In this document: piece by piece, positions 47,921 through 59,161 of the stretch
Position numbering within the stretch: the stretch's first letter is position 1
Layout of the letters: every line of letters begins with the position of its first letter
Assembly (NCBI RefSeq): GCF_018294505.1
Contig: NC_057796.1
Coordinates: forward strand, 187,751,867-187,815,866
Length of the DNA stretch: 64,000 bases
Direction of reading: 5' to 3'
Source: Triticum aestivum
Taxonomy: Eukaryota; Streptophyta; Magnoliopsida; Poales; Poaceae
Translations under genes and position numbers: made by a program
Notes under the pieces: generated by a model
What the model saw: the letters and a program-made list of their open reading frames with translations, nothing else
Database searches by the model: none
What the model was told of the DNA's origin: nothing

Positions 47921-48543
47921 GTGCTAGATTCTGTCAAGATCTTATATATCCAAATGAATAGTTTTGATATGAATAAGATTATTGGCTTGCTGCAATGCTT
48001 TCCATGTCTGGAGAAGTTGTATATAAAGGTGATAATTTCACGCACATTGGAAGCCCGCATATAGTGTACTAGAATTAACCGTTCAGTTGTTGCTCTTTCG
48101 ACACTCCTTTTTTTAAACCTTAACTGTTTTCAATCTTCGTGTCTATTTAGGCAACAGGACGGGGTAAGAAAGTTATAACCAATCGGTGGATTTGTAAGCA
48201 TCGGGATTTTCTCACTTCTCATGAGATTCGATTGAAGACAATAACGCTAGAACGATATGTAGCCAACCGTGCAAACACTAGATTTGTCACATTCTTCCTG
48301 CTGAATGTGAGGTTACTATTGTCCATCAGGCTTAAGTTTATCAGCAGCATGGTTTTGACGGATGGGTATGTGGAAGAGCAAAAAAAGGAGTTTCAGATGG
48401 GCAAAAGAGCTTCTAAACGTGTCGGGCTCCTATTTACAACATATTGTGGTCATAATCCAGTAAATTTTACGACCCAGGATGTTCATTCTATGGACCTGAC
48501 CGATCCATTTGACTGTGACTGCCAAAAACAGTGCTGGAGTTAG

Positions 48544-48990
48544 ATGTTGTTGCCCTTTTCAACCTGGGTTTTTTTGTAAACCTGATGAATAATTAACCAT
48601 CATGCTTTTGTACAGTTTGTAAGCAGGAGTTAGATGTTCTTGCCCTTTTCAACTCGGCTGTGACTGTCATATTTTCTTTGAAGCAAGGCAAATGGCTTGC
48701 CAGTCGTTTAATTTAGAGTGAAATATTGTAACAACTAACAAATCCCAACCAAGGGAAATAACATCACTCTCGCCGGCTGCTTGAGCTCACTGTGCATTAC
48801 AGAAGCCAAGTGGTTAGCCCCCACCAGCACCCACAAACTTATTTCCAACTAGCACATCAAATGGGCTGTAAATTTTCATAGGAAGGGTTGCATGACCGTG
48901 ACAGATTTGGATTCTGACATTCGGGACCCGCGAGGAAATAGCCTATCCAAGGTGGTGTCGACTTACTAGCCAGTCAACAAACGATTATGC
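48544..48990 (+). other. 3' flank of the F-box gene
   Basis: The phrase GGAGTTAGATGTT followed by TTGCCCTTTTCAAC around the stop codon is repeated at 48629, a small duplication in the 3' untranslated region. No further gene is seen. Confidence 0.5.
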
Positions 48991-49004
48991 CTACCAACCA
49001 TTGG

Positions 49005-51420
49005 ATTGACATCCAACATCTGTCGTGTATCTTCTATCTCTTGTCTTCTTCTTCCTCCAGCCACCCAAACCAAACCACCCCGTCAGCTCTGCCTGCTCCC
49101 GCCTCCCATGGCTGGCAGCGCCTCCGCCGCCCTACCGTACGTACCCTCCAACGTTGGCCAGTCCCTCCCTCTATTCCCCCACACGTCCTGTTATTCTCCG
49201 GCGACGTCAGCCCCAACACGCACCCGCACCCGAACCAGTCAACCCTCGTACTCCCCTCCGCCTGCGACTGGACCGGCGCATCTTCCATGGCTCCTGTCTG
49301 TTCCGTTCGAGGCCTCGCCGTCGTCCTCCGCCTTGCGGCCTTGGTTCGCTCGCGGTGCGCGGTGCGCCGCCCTCTTGCGTTGTCAACGTCGTCAACAACC
49401 GAGAGGAACAAGCAGATGACTGTATGTGGAGAGGATGACAGTATGGACCCACCAGTGTCATGGCAGTACGCAAGCGAGTGCCTCTATATTACAAGCCCAA
49501 AAATATGGTTCCTCCTAATGGTTGGACATCTGGGGCTCACGCCATTGTCAACGTAGTCAATAAATGAGAGAATTACACTACGAGCGGCTGACACCAGGGA
49601 CCCAGCAGGTCGCGCAGTCTTTTTTTTTAGGAACAAGCAGTTGTTATTTATACTAGTTTTAGAGACGGGTCAGGGTAACAACGGGGCTGTGCGGGGGCTG
49701 TGGCCCGTCTAGCCAGGGTTTTATTTATGTTTACCACATCATGAGCCCAGTTGTGTTTTTTTCTTACTGAAAATGGCTAGCCCAGTTCTATTTTTTTTTA
49801 AAGAAATACCCAAACGAGGCCTACTTGCTTTATCAGCCCTGCTGGGCTGCAAATCTTTCAAGACGAGGAGAGTTTCATTCGGTTTGCCCAGAAATGGGTT
49901 GTACATTTTTAAAACACATCAAACCGGGAATTAGTTTCAATTTTTTTATTACAAGATTTTAAATTCCATTGATTTTTATGCGTGGACAATTATTTGGATT
50001 TTATATTTATATAAATTATTTTTCAAAATAGTTTGAATGTGAATCGATATTTCCGGATTAAAAACAGTTGACCGCACCGAAATATGCAAAAAATTCGTAT
50101 ACTTTTTAACCATGGCCACGATATGGGGTGTAATGCTAACAAAAATAAGATGGGCTCCAAAAAAGTTCTTAAGAATTAGCAAATGGGCTGTACATTATTA
50201 GAAATAATGCACACGAGAACAGTGACTATTGGATGTCCATCCAACGACTGTCGTGCTTCTTCAATCTCTGCTTTTCCTGCTCTAGCCGCTCAAACAAGCG
50301 CCGGCGGGACTGCCTGCTCCCTCCTCCCGCGGCCGGCTATGCTGCCGCGCAGGCCTCACCGCACCACCGTACTCCCATCACTGGCCTATCCATCCCTCTA
50401 CTCACCCACACCTGCTGTTATTCTCCGGCGACGGCAGATGAACCAGTAAACCCTCGTACAGTCGTACTCCCCTCCGCGTGGGAAAGAACTGCCGAGTGTT
50501 CCCTGCCTCCGTGTCGTCCCTTCGTAGGCCTCGCCGTCGTCCATTGCCCTGGTGCTCTCGGCGCGGCCTGGTCAACATGGTCAATGAACGACATCCATCA
50601 GAAGTGGACTGTACGTGGAGAGGCTGACAGCTGGGTCCACGGTCGACATGCATCTGAAGTGCACTGTACATGGAGAGGCTGACAGCTGGGTCCACGGCCG
50701 CACGCAAGGAAATGCCTCCTTATTATGCGCAAAATAATGATTCCTCGACCTGACATCTGGGACCCACCGAAAGGGCCTCTGTATTTCACGAAAAAAACAC
50801 TACCGCCCCTGACAGCTTGTACCCACCAGCTATATCTTCGCACGCAAGGAAGTGCCTCCTTATTACGCACAAAAAAATGAATACTCCCCCTGCAAGCTGG
50901 GACCCAGTATAGTGGCAGGCTAACTTGTGGGCCTACTAAGTTTACGGGGACGAAGGGCTTTGTCAACTTAGTCAATATGCACGATTCTAGCTTCAGTGAC
51001 CGTACGATGTCCATCCAACGGCCGTAGTGCTTCTTCAACCTCTGGTCTTGTTGCTCCAGCCGCCCAAAGCAGCGCCGGTTGTGCCGCATGCTCCTGCCTC
51101 CCTTGGCCGGCTGTGCTGCCGCGGAGGCCTCACCGCCCCCTACTATTCCCACCGCTGGCGAGGCCCTGCGGCGACAGCAGCCTCACACCGCAGCCGAACC
51201 AGTGAACCCTCGTACTCCTCTCCGCGCGGGCTTCCACTGCCGCGTCTTCCCCGGCTCTGCGTCGTCCTCTTCCTAGGCCTCGCCATCGTCCACCGCCTTG
51301 GTGCTCTCGGCGCGGCGTGGTCAACATGGTCAAGGAACGGCTTCCATCGGACGTGGACTGTACGTGGAGAGGCTGACAGCTGGGTCCACGACCGCAGCAA
51401 GAAAGTGCCTCCTTATTACG
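49005..51420 (+). repeat. Right CACTA subterminal array: three copies of a 0.4-0.6 kb gene-like unit
   Basis: Units begin near 49005, 50232 and 51008 with (G)ACATCCAAC or TGTCCATCCAACG. They share CTCCAGCCGC, a Pro/Arg-rich GC block and GTCAACATGGTCAA. They end in ACTGTACGTGGAGAGGCTGA and CAGCTGGGTCCACG followed by AAGTGCCTCCTTATTA. Because the units are repeated and frames are not conserved between them, the several long overlapping ORFs are not genes. Between units (49570-50200) lies AT-rich DNA with no gene. Confidence 0.8.
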
Positions 51421-52009
51421 CAAAAAATAATTATTCCTCCACCTGACAACGGGGACCCACCGGACGGGCCACCGTATTTTGCGAAAAAAACATTTCCCCC
51501 TGACTGCTGGGACCCACGAGCTACATCTTCGCACCCAAGGAAGTGCGTCCGGGCAAAAAAAACAATTCGCCCCCTGACTGCTGGGACTCACCAGCTACAT
51601 CTTCGCAGGCAAGGAAGTGCCTGACAGTCGGGACCCACCTGGTCGAAGCGTACGTAGCGTTGTCATTCTGGCCGCGAACATGTACGTACATACTAGTCGA
51701 TGTAGAGGTGCGCACGTGTCGTAGTAGAGGCGCGCACGTAGCATGTACAGGTACGTACAGCGGCCAGTGTGCAAGAAAGAAAATACGGCCACGTACGTAC
51801 ATATGGGCAGGGTCTCGAACGCCTACTCGCGCATACGTACGGCCAGGGCTCGTGTACATGGCTGGGTCAGAACAAAGAAACAACGTCATCGTCGTGTTCA
51901 TGGGGAGCCAACCGGCTAGGTCGGAACGGAATGCGTCGTCGTGTTCATTGGGAGGGCTTGGACGGAACAGCCGATGGAAACGAGGCCTGGCGTACCGCAG
52001 AACAGAGGA

Positions 52010-52640
52010 AACGGCCTTGTGTTCGATCGGCCACGTTCGAAATGGGATCCTGTTCATCGGGAGGGGTCTAGCGTACCGCAAAACGGAGGAAACTGACCTC
52101 CTACGGTCGAAATGGGGGTCCTGTTGATCGGGAGGGGTGTGGCATACCACAAAATGGAGGAAACGGACTTGTGTTGGAGCGCTACGGTCGAAACGAGGGT
52201 CCTGTTCATCGGGAGGGGTGTGGCGTATCGCAAAATGGGACTCCACGGGATACTATTCATCTCCACCGTCGACCCCCTCCAGTCTCCACGGGCTACTGTT
52301 CATCCACCGTCGACCTCCTCCAGCCTCCACCTGCGGCTGTTCATCCACGGGCTCCTGTTCATCTAGCCTCCACCGCGCGCTACTCCACTGGCTACTGTTC
52401 AACCAGCCCTCTCCACGGGCTCCTGTTCAACCACCCCTCCACGGGCTACTGTTCATCCAGCCCTCTACCGTCTACTGTTCATCCTACCCTCCACGGGGTG
52501 GTCCTGTTCATCCTGCCCTCCACGGGGTCCTGTTCATCCAGCCCCAACCGGCTCGAACGATCGGGGTCCTGTTCATCCACCCCCACCGGGAATTGTTCAT
52601 CCAAACCCCCCAGCAATGCTCAATGTTCATTCAGAGGCAA
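52010..52640 (+). repeat. Short-period tandem repeats with TGTTCATC core
   Basis: From 52030 to 52240 three units of 77-88 bp share CTGTTCATCGGGAGGGGT and CGCAAAA(T/C)GGAGGAAAC. From 52250 a second array of about 30-bp units repeats CTCCACGGG(G/C)T and CCTGTTCATCCA more than ten times up to the N gap. Both belong to the CACTA right arm. Similar phrases continue after the gap as GCTCGGGTTCAGTTAGAG repeats (52940-53005). Confidence 0.88.
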
Positions 52641-52658
52641 TGCCACGGGGTCATGTTC

Positions 52659-52829
52659 NNNNNNNNNNNNNNNNNNNNNNNNNNNNNNNNNNNNNNNNNN
52701 NNNNNNNNNNNNNNNNNNNNNNNNNNNNNNNNNNNNNNNNNNNNNNNNNNNNNNNNNNNNNNNNNNNNNNNNNNNNNNNNNNNNNNNNNNNNNNNNNNNN
52801 NNNNNNNNNNNNNNNNNNNNNNNNNNNNN
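52659..52829. other. 171-N assembly gap
   Basis: Undetermined bases inside the TGTTCATC array, most likely unresolved repeat units. Confidence 0.99.
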
Positions 52830-53194
52830 ATCCAAAGGTAGCATCGATCGGCTTCAGTTAGCAGCAGTAGCGAAGGAATCGCTCGATCGGGTTCAGTTAA
52901 CAGCCATCGATCGATCGCTCGGGTTGAGTAATGCGTAGCCTGTAGTGCAATCACTCGGGTTCAGTTAGAGCCCAACGCCTCGCTCGGGTTCAGTTAGAGC
53001 CCAACGCCTCGCACACACGCGCGTACGTACGAGAGAAACGTGCATCGCTCGGCCCCCGACCACCCACCGTAACAAGGGACTCCCCGATATTTTCCGCGAC
53101 CTCGCTTCTACCACGGCTTTTTCCGTCATGGACGGCCCAAAGAATATCATGCAGCTGCGTCTCCGGCCCGCCCAGGACGAAAAGCCCATTTTCT

Positions 53195-53345
53195 GTCATG
53201 ATTTTTTGTCATAGAAGTAGGACCCCATCACATCTATGATGATACCGGGTTTTGTCACAATTATTGCCATAGAAGTGTCATAAGTATGACAGAAAAAAAT
53301 TTCGTTCGGCCCAAAATGTCACGGATGTGTCTTTTTTTTGTAGTG
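53195..53345 (-). mobile_element. Right terminus of the CACTA transposon with subterminal TGTCA motifs
   Basis: Read on the minus strand the end is CACTACAAAAAAAAGACACA, followed by TCCGTGACATTTTGGGCC. TGTCA/TGACA occurs about six times within 150 bases, mirroring the left arm. Confidence 0.85.
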
Positions 53346-56235
53346 AGAGGGGCAAGCCGACTACAGAAAGCAAATGAACAGCCGCGTCCGGCACCTAGTC
53401 TAGTCTTCTCACCAGCGCGGAGCTAAGTGCTGCCACTAGGATGTGGGAGGGAGCCCCCAAGGCCCGAGGGCGGCACTCCGGAGACTCCAGGGCGTGTACA
53501 GCCCCACTCATTATTACGTGAGAGTGTCACGGGCGGAGACCTTCACAGGCACTGGGCCTTGCTTCCTGGGTAGAACTTCCGGAGGTGCTGAGTGTTCCGG
53601 GCATTGTGGATGGGGATCCCGTCCTGCGTCTCCAGGCGCACGGCGCCAGGCCTGGAGACATGGGCAATCTTAAACGGGCCCTCCCACATGGGTGAGAGCT
53701 TATGCAGCCCTTCCCTGGAGAGCACCCGCCTTAGGACGAGATCGCCCACCTCGAGCGTCCTGGAGCGGACGCTGCGGCAGTGATACCATCGCAGCGCCTG
53801 CTGGTACCTTGCCGCCCAGAGCGACGCTTGGCGGCGTCGCTCCTCCCCTAGCGCGAGGTCCATCCCCCGCATGGCGTCCTGGTGCGCTTCGTTGAACGCC
53901 AGGACCCGCACGGAGTGATGCTTGACCTTGTGAGGGAGGACTGCTTCAGCTCCGTAGACGAGGAAGAACGGGGTCTCGCCTGTTGGTTTGGTGGCGGTGG
54001 TGTGGATGGACCATAGCATAGACTGGAGCTCGTCGTGCCATCCCCTACCGCAGGCCTCGAGCTTCTTCTTGAAGGTTCTGGTCTTGAGGCCTCTCAGGAC
54101 CTCCACGTTGGCGCGCTCGGCCTGGCCATTGCTCCTGGGGTGTCCTACTGAGGCGTAGCATATCTGCGTTCCAAGGTTAGCACAATATGTCTTGAAGAGA
54201 TTGCTAGTGAACTGCGAGCCATTGTCAGTGATGATGCGGTTAGGGACCCCAAACCGGCTCACGAGGCCCTTGATGAACTTAACTACGGACCCGGCTGGGA
54301 TGGTGCGGACGGCCTCCACCTCTGCCCATTTGGTGAACTTGTCGATGGCGACATAGAGGTAGCGGTAGCCCCCAGGCGCTCGAGGGAACGGGCCTAGGAT
54401 ATCCGGCCCCCAGACCGCGAATGGCCATCAGAGCGGGATAGTCTAGAGGCCCTGAGCTGGCTGGTGGATCTGCTTGGCGTGGAATTGGCAGGCCTTGCAG
54501 GATTTCACTAGCTCGGCTGCGTCGTTGAGTGTCGTGGGCCAGTAGAACCCATTGCGGAACGCCTTGCCAACCAGGGTGCGTGATGATGAGTGGTGCCCGC
54601 AATCTCTGCCGTGTATGTCAGCTAACAGCTCGCCACCTTTCTTCCTGGAGACACAACGTAAGGAAACATCATTCGACCGTTTTCTGTAGAGCTCACCATC
54701 TTGGATGCAGTATGCCGTGGCTTGCCGGGCCACACGCTCTGCATCCTCCTACTTCTCTGGCAGCGTCCCCCGCACCAAGTATGCCCTGAACTCTTCGGTC
54801 CAGCACCCCTCCTGGGGCTCGAGCACCAGGAGCAGGCGAGTCCCTGAAGTCGGGCCACAGGTGGGGGCTCCTGAGGTTGGTGGCGCGGGGAGCTCCTCAT
54901 GAGGCGGTATGAGTTCGGTGATAGGGGGAGCCGCCGAGGGCTTGAAGAGTCACTTCTCGGAGACGCCGGGTTCTTGGGGCTGGCGCTTCGACACCCTCTT
55001 GGTGATCTCGTCGGCCTCTTTGTTGGTGCCGCGCGGTACATGTTGCGGTTACAGGCCCAAGAATTGCTTCTCCATCTTGCGCACCTCTGCGAGGTATGCC
55101 TCCATGTGCTCGTCTCTTGGCTCATACATCTTGTTAGAGAAGTTGACAAGGAGCTGGGAGTCGCCCTTGATGGTGAGATGCTTCACCCCCAAGGCCGCCG
55201 CTGCCTTGAGGCCTGCGATCAACCCCTCGTACTCCGCAATGTTGTTGGAGACCTTTTTGCCCCACTGGAATCAGAGCTGCACAGCGTAGTAGAGCTTGTC
55301 TTGGGTGGGCGAGATGAGCACGGCTCCAGCCCCCGCGCCTTGGCGTGCGAAGGCGCCGTCAAAATACAGGACCCAACCATCTGGTGCTTCACTTCCCGGC
55401 GAGAGGGATCGGCTCTCGCCGACTTCAGGTTCCGGGGCGTCGGTCCCTTCGGCCACGAAGTCAGCGAGGGCGGCCCCCTTGATGACCTTGGTTGTGCTGA
55501 ACTCAAGCTTAAATGCCTATAGCTCGATGTTCCACTCGGCGACCCTTCCCGCGGCATTGGGGTTCCGGACCACCCTTTCCAATAGATAGGCTGAGACGAC
55601 CTTGATCGGGTGTCCTTGGAAGTAGTGGCGCAGCTTGCGTGAGGCCACCAGGAGCGCGAGCAGAAGTTTCTGCGGCATGGAATACCGTGCTCTCGCGTCC
55701 CACAGCACCGTGCTGACGAAGTACACTGGGTGCTCTACGAGGGCGGGAGCGTCGATGGAGCCTGCGGCTGCCGGAGATTGGGGTGCTTCCTGAGGTGATG
55801 GGACCTCAGGAGCATGGTCATCCGTTGGGGCCCCTGTAGGCCCGAGGACACCATCTTGCTGGGTCTGACCGTTCGCCGTCGTTGTTGCAGCCCTTGCGGC
55901 GCCGTCTTGGTGCTGCGTCGCCCCGGCCGAAAGTGCGGCACGGTGCGGCGGATTCTTGGCCTGGTGCTCTTCCCGAACCACCACCAGCACCGCGCTGGCG
56001 AAGTGGGGAGTGGCGGCTAGTTAAAGCACCAGGGGCTCAAGGGGATGAGGCGCCACCATCACCGGAGGGCTCGTCAGGTATCTCTTCAAGTCTTGAAATG
56101 CTAGGTCGGCCTCCGGGATCCATTCGAACGGGCCCTTCTTCTTCATCAGCTTGAAGAATGGCAGGGCACGCTCCCCCAGCTTGGAGATGAAGCGCCCCAA
56201 CGAGGGTCACGCAGCCCGCAAGCTTCTGCATTTCC
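53346..56235 (-). pseudogene. Tat-type Gypsy pol remnant: RT end, RNase H, second RNase H, integrase
   Basis: On the minus strand the remnant starts in the RT/RNase H region (PVYFVSTVLWDARARY, VASRKLRHYFQGHPIKVVSA). A second, archaeal-like RNase H follows (GWVLYFDGAFARQGAGAGAV, NNIAEYEGLIAGLKAAAALG), the hallmark of Tat-lineage elements. The integrase has KSCKACQFHAKQ, AIDKFTKWAEVEAV, IITDNGSQFTS and HPRSNGQAERANVEVL, so its catalytic D, D and E are all present. Several in-frame stops occur, for example two near 54430-54450 before the integrase core, and others in the RNase H stretch near 55280, 55080 and 54950. The 777-bp integrase frame 53543-54319 is still open. The 5' part (RT core, gag, 5' LTR) is missing; the remnant stops at an abrupt junction with Athila-type DNA near 56235. 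It is the likely right half of the element whose 3' LTR is at 14871-15757. Confidence 0.85.
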
Positions 56236-59161
56236 TAGCATATAATATTTTGATGGGGGCTCACAATCACAAAAGATTTCCAAGATAGTGTATTTGCATG
56301 TGAAAGTTCTCTTCCTTATACTAATTATTCATGAATTGCTTGTATGACCAATATTGTTATTGTCAAGCCTCAAAAGATTTCACTTTCTAAACCCAATGTG
56401 AAGCTACCACTAGGCATGATATGATTTCAACTTCATGACATTCAATTTATTCAACAATTCACTCATAGAATATAAGTGAAGCACAAGAGTAAATGACAAG
56501 CTACTCCAAAAAGATATAAGTGAAGATCAAGCGAGTAGTTATGTAAATGGGTAGCTATTTGAGGACTCTCTCTTATTAAGAACTTTCAGATCTAGATGTT
56601 TTATTAAAACAGCAAGCAAAACAAAATAAAATGACATCCCAACGATAGCACAACTCACGTGGAGAAGCAAAAACTTAGGCTCAACCGATACTAACCGATA
56701 ATTGTTGAAGAAGAAAGGTGGGATGCCTGCCGGGGCATCCCCAAGCTTAGATGCTTGAGACTTCTTGAATATTATCTTGGGATGCCATGGGCATCCCCGA
56801 ACTTGAGTTTTCGTGTCTCCTTAATTCTTCTCATATCACGGTTTTCCTAAATCTCAAAAGCTTCATCCACACAGAACTCAACAAGAACTCGTGAGATAAG
56901 TTAGTATAAACCAATGCAAAAACCTTATCATTCTCTACTGTAGCAAATCACTAAAATTATTATTCAACATTGCATACTAAATGCCTCTGCATATTTAATA
57001 CTCCTATCCTCAAATAGGATCATTAAACAAGCAAACATATGCAAACAATGCAAACATAACAGCAATCTGCCAAAACAGTATAGTCTGTAAAGAATGCAAG
57101 AGTATCAATACTTATTCAATTCCAAAAGTTATGAAAATTTACCTCCCTGTGGAAAATTTATTAGATCTTATTTTTCAAAAAGTGTCAACATTTTATCATA
57201 TTCTGACTTTTCTAGGGAATTTTTGCAATAGCGGTAAACTTTCTGTTTTCAAACAGCAACATGTATACTTACAAAATAAGCATGGCAAAGGCTATCATTG
57301 CAAATTTTATTGAAATAACAGATGCAAAACATTATTCTAAATAACAGCAAGGAAATCCTAACAAAATAAATTGACGCTCCAAGCAAAACACATATCATGT
57401 GACGAATGAAAACATAGCTCCAAGTGAGGTTACCGATAATGTTGGAGACGAAAGAGGGGATGCCTTCCGGGGCATCCCAAGCTTAGTTGCTTGGATATTC
57501 CTTGAATATTACCTTGGGGTGCTTTGGGCATCCCCAATCTTAGGGTCTTGTCACTCCTTATTTCCTCATATCGACATATCACCCAGAATTTGAAAACTTC
57601 AATCACACAAAACTTAATGGAACTTCGTGAGATAGGTTAGTATGATAAAGAGCAAATCATTTCACTTTGGTACTATCAAAGACAAGACTCATAATTGTTT
57701 CCACACAATGCCTACTATATCATATAATTTCCACAATTTATATTGAGCAATATAAGCCATAGAAACTACAAAACAAGCAAACTATGCATTGAAAACAGAA
57801 TCTGTCAAAAATAGAACAGTTTGTAGTAATCTGTACTCAAACCATACTTCTGCTACTCCAAAAATTCTTAAAAAATTAGTACCACGTGATAAATTTGTAT
57901 ATTAATCTTATTCAAAAAGAATCAACTCAAAAGCACTCTTCTGTTAAAAATGAGAATTATTTTCGTCAGCGCAAAAGTTTCTGTTTTTCAGCAAGATCAA
58001 ATCAACTATCACCCAACATGATCCCAAAGGCTTTACTTGGCACTTTATTGAAACAAAAGCTATAAAACATGATTACTACAGAATCATAATCATGTAAACA
58101 CACAAAAACAGTAGGTAAAGTGCTAGGTTGTCTCCCAACAAGCGCTTTTCTTTTATGCCTTTTAAGCTAGGCATGATGATTTCAATGATGCTCGCATAAA
58201 AGATAAGAATTGAAACATGAAGAGAGCATCATGAAGCATATCACTAGCACATTTAGGTCTAACCCACTTCCTATGCATAGGGATTTTGTGAGCAAACAAC
58301 TTATGGGAACAAGAATCAACTAGCATAGGAAGGCAAAACAAGTGCAACTTCAGAACAATCAACGCATAGAGAAGAAACTTGATATTATTGAGATATGTAA
58401 GAGCATAAGTTCCTTCCCCATAATAAGTTTCAGAAACATCATGAATGGATTCAACAATATAACTATCACATATAGCACTCTTTTCATGATGCACAAGCAT
58501 AGAAGATTTATTACTCTTTATGGCATACATGTCATCATAATAATCAACATAGATAGCAACTTTATTGTCATAGTCAATTGAAACCTCTTCCAAAATAGTG
58601 GATGTATCACTAAATAAAGTCATGACCTCTCTAAATCCACTTTCATCAATATTTTAATAAGATTCAATACCCTCCAAAATAGTGGGATCACTACTACCTA
58701 GAGTTGACACTCTTCCAAACCCACTTTCATCAATGTAATCATCATAAATAGGAGGCATGCTATCATAATAATAAATCTGCACATCAAATCTTGGGGGACA
58801 AAAAATATCATCTTCATCAAACATAGCATCCCCAATCTTATGGCTTTGCATATCGTTAGAATCATGGATATTCAAAGAGTTCATACCAATAACATTGCAA
58901 TCATGCTCATCATTCAAATATTTTATGCCAAAATTTTATTGACTTCTTCTTCTAACAATTGAGCACAATTTTCCGAACCATCATTTTCAAAAAAGATATT
59001 ATAAATATGATCAATAATATGATGCAACCTAAATTCCTTTTTTGTAGTTTTCTTTATGAACCAAACTTGTGATAAAACAAGAAACTAAAAGATTCAGTTG
59101 CAAGATCTAAAGATATACCTTCAAGCACTCACCTCCCCGGCAACGGTGCCAGAAAAGAGCT
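56236..59161 (-). mobile_element. Internal region of a second Athila-type element
   Basis: AT-rich sequence running up to the 5' LTR at 59162. It includes a tandem duplication (56725-58140) and, from 58162, an Asp-rich reading frame on the minus strand in pieces (58162-58623, 58654-58917) that is the counterpart of 11669-14093. It has no enzyme domains. A tRNA-Asp type PBS lies at 59135-59151. Confidence 0.75.
56725..58140 (-). repeat. Tandem duplication of about 720 bp inside the Athila-type element
   Basis: Two blocks starting near 56710 and 57430 share in order GGGATGCCT, GGGGCATCCC(C)AAGCTTAG, TGGGCATCCCC, CTCATATC, a GTGAGATA(A/G)GTTAGTAT phrase, and long AT-rich tails. Both contain the PPT-like CCCAAGCTTAG on the plus strand. 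Confidence 0.7.

Larger units (their letters stand above)
37279..48543 (+). pseudogene. F-box/LRR/FBD-type gene, split by a retrotransposon and frameshifted
   Basis: The family supplies substrate-recognition subunits of SCF ubiquitin ligases. The F-box reads DHISDLPDAVLGEIISLLP at 37419 onward, followed by leucine-rich repeats (LKKLSLVRVRISEASLHSII) and a C-terminal FBD-like region (CFPCLEKLYIK, FLTSHEIRLKTITL, KRASKRVGLLF). Exons: leader plus F-box 37279-38231; exon 2 38353-38384 resumed at 47926-48028; exon 3 48151-48543, stop TAG. Leaving out the insertion and one GTGCT copy, exon 2 is exactly 45 codons and all junctions are phase 0. Two lesions kill it. The leader starting at ATG 37279 (MESADPSANK) hits TAG at 37405, one base out of frame with the F-box, as if one C of a CCC run were lost. 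The 9.5-kb Athila-type element also interrupts exon 2. No in-frame ATG lies upstream of the F-box after the stop at 37290. Confidence 0.88.
16307..53345. mobile_element. Very large CACTA (En/Spm) transposon, or nested CACTA complex
   Basis: The left end starts CACTA at 16307 and continues to AAAGACACTTCCGTGA. The right end, read on the minus strand, starts CACTAC then AAAAGACACATCCGTGA and lies at 53345. Both termini carry dense TGTCA/TGACA subterminal motifs (16355-16520 and 53195-53330). Left of 16307 is the 3' end of a Tat element and right of 53345 is the pol region of a Tat element in the same orientation, which fits insertion into one retrotransposon. The expected 3-bp target duplication is imperfect (AAA or AGA left, AGA right). 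Without the later Athila insertion the unit would be about 27.5 kb. No TNPD-type transposase is visible, so it would be non-autonomous. Two truncated CACTA elements side by side is the alternative. Confidence 0.6.

Noticed and set aside
49006..49556. Pro/Arg-rich ORFs of up to 189 codons
   Set aside because: The DNA is one of three diverged subterminal repeat units, and the frames are not conserved among them.
52137..52938. ORFs of 234 and 255 codons
   Set aside because: They are made of short tandem repeats read in different frames and cross a 171-base gap.
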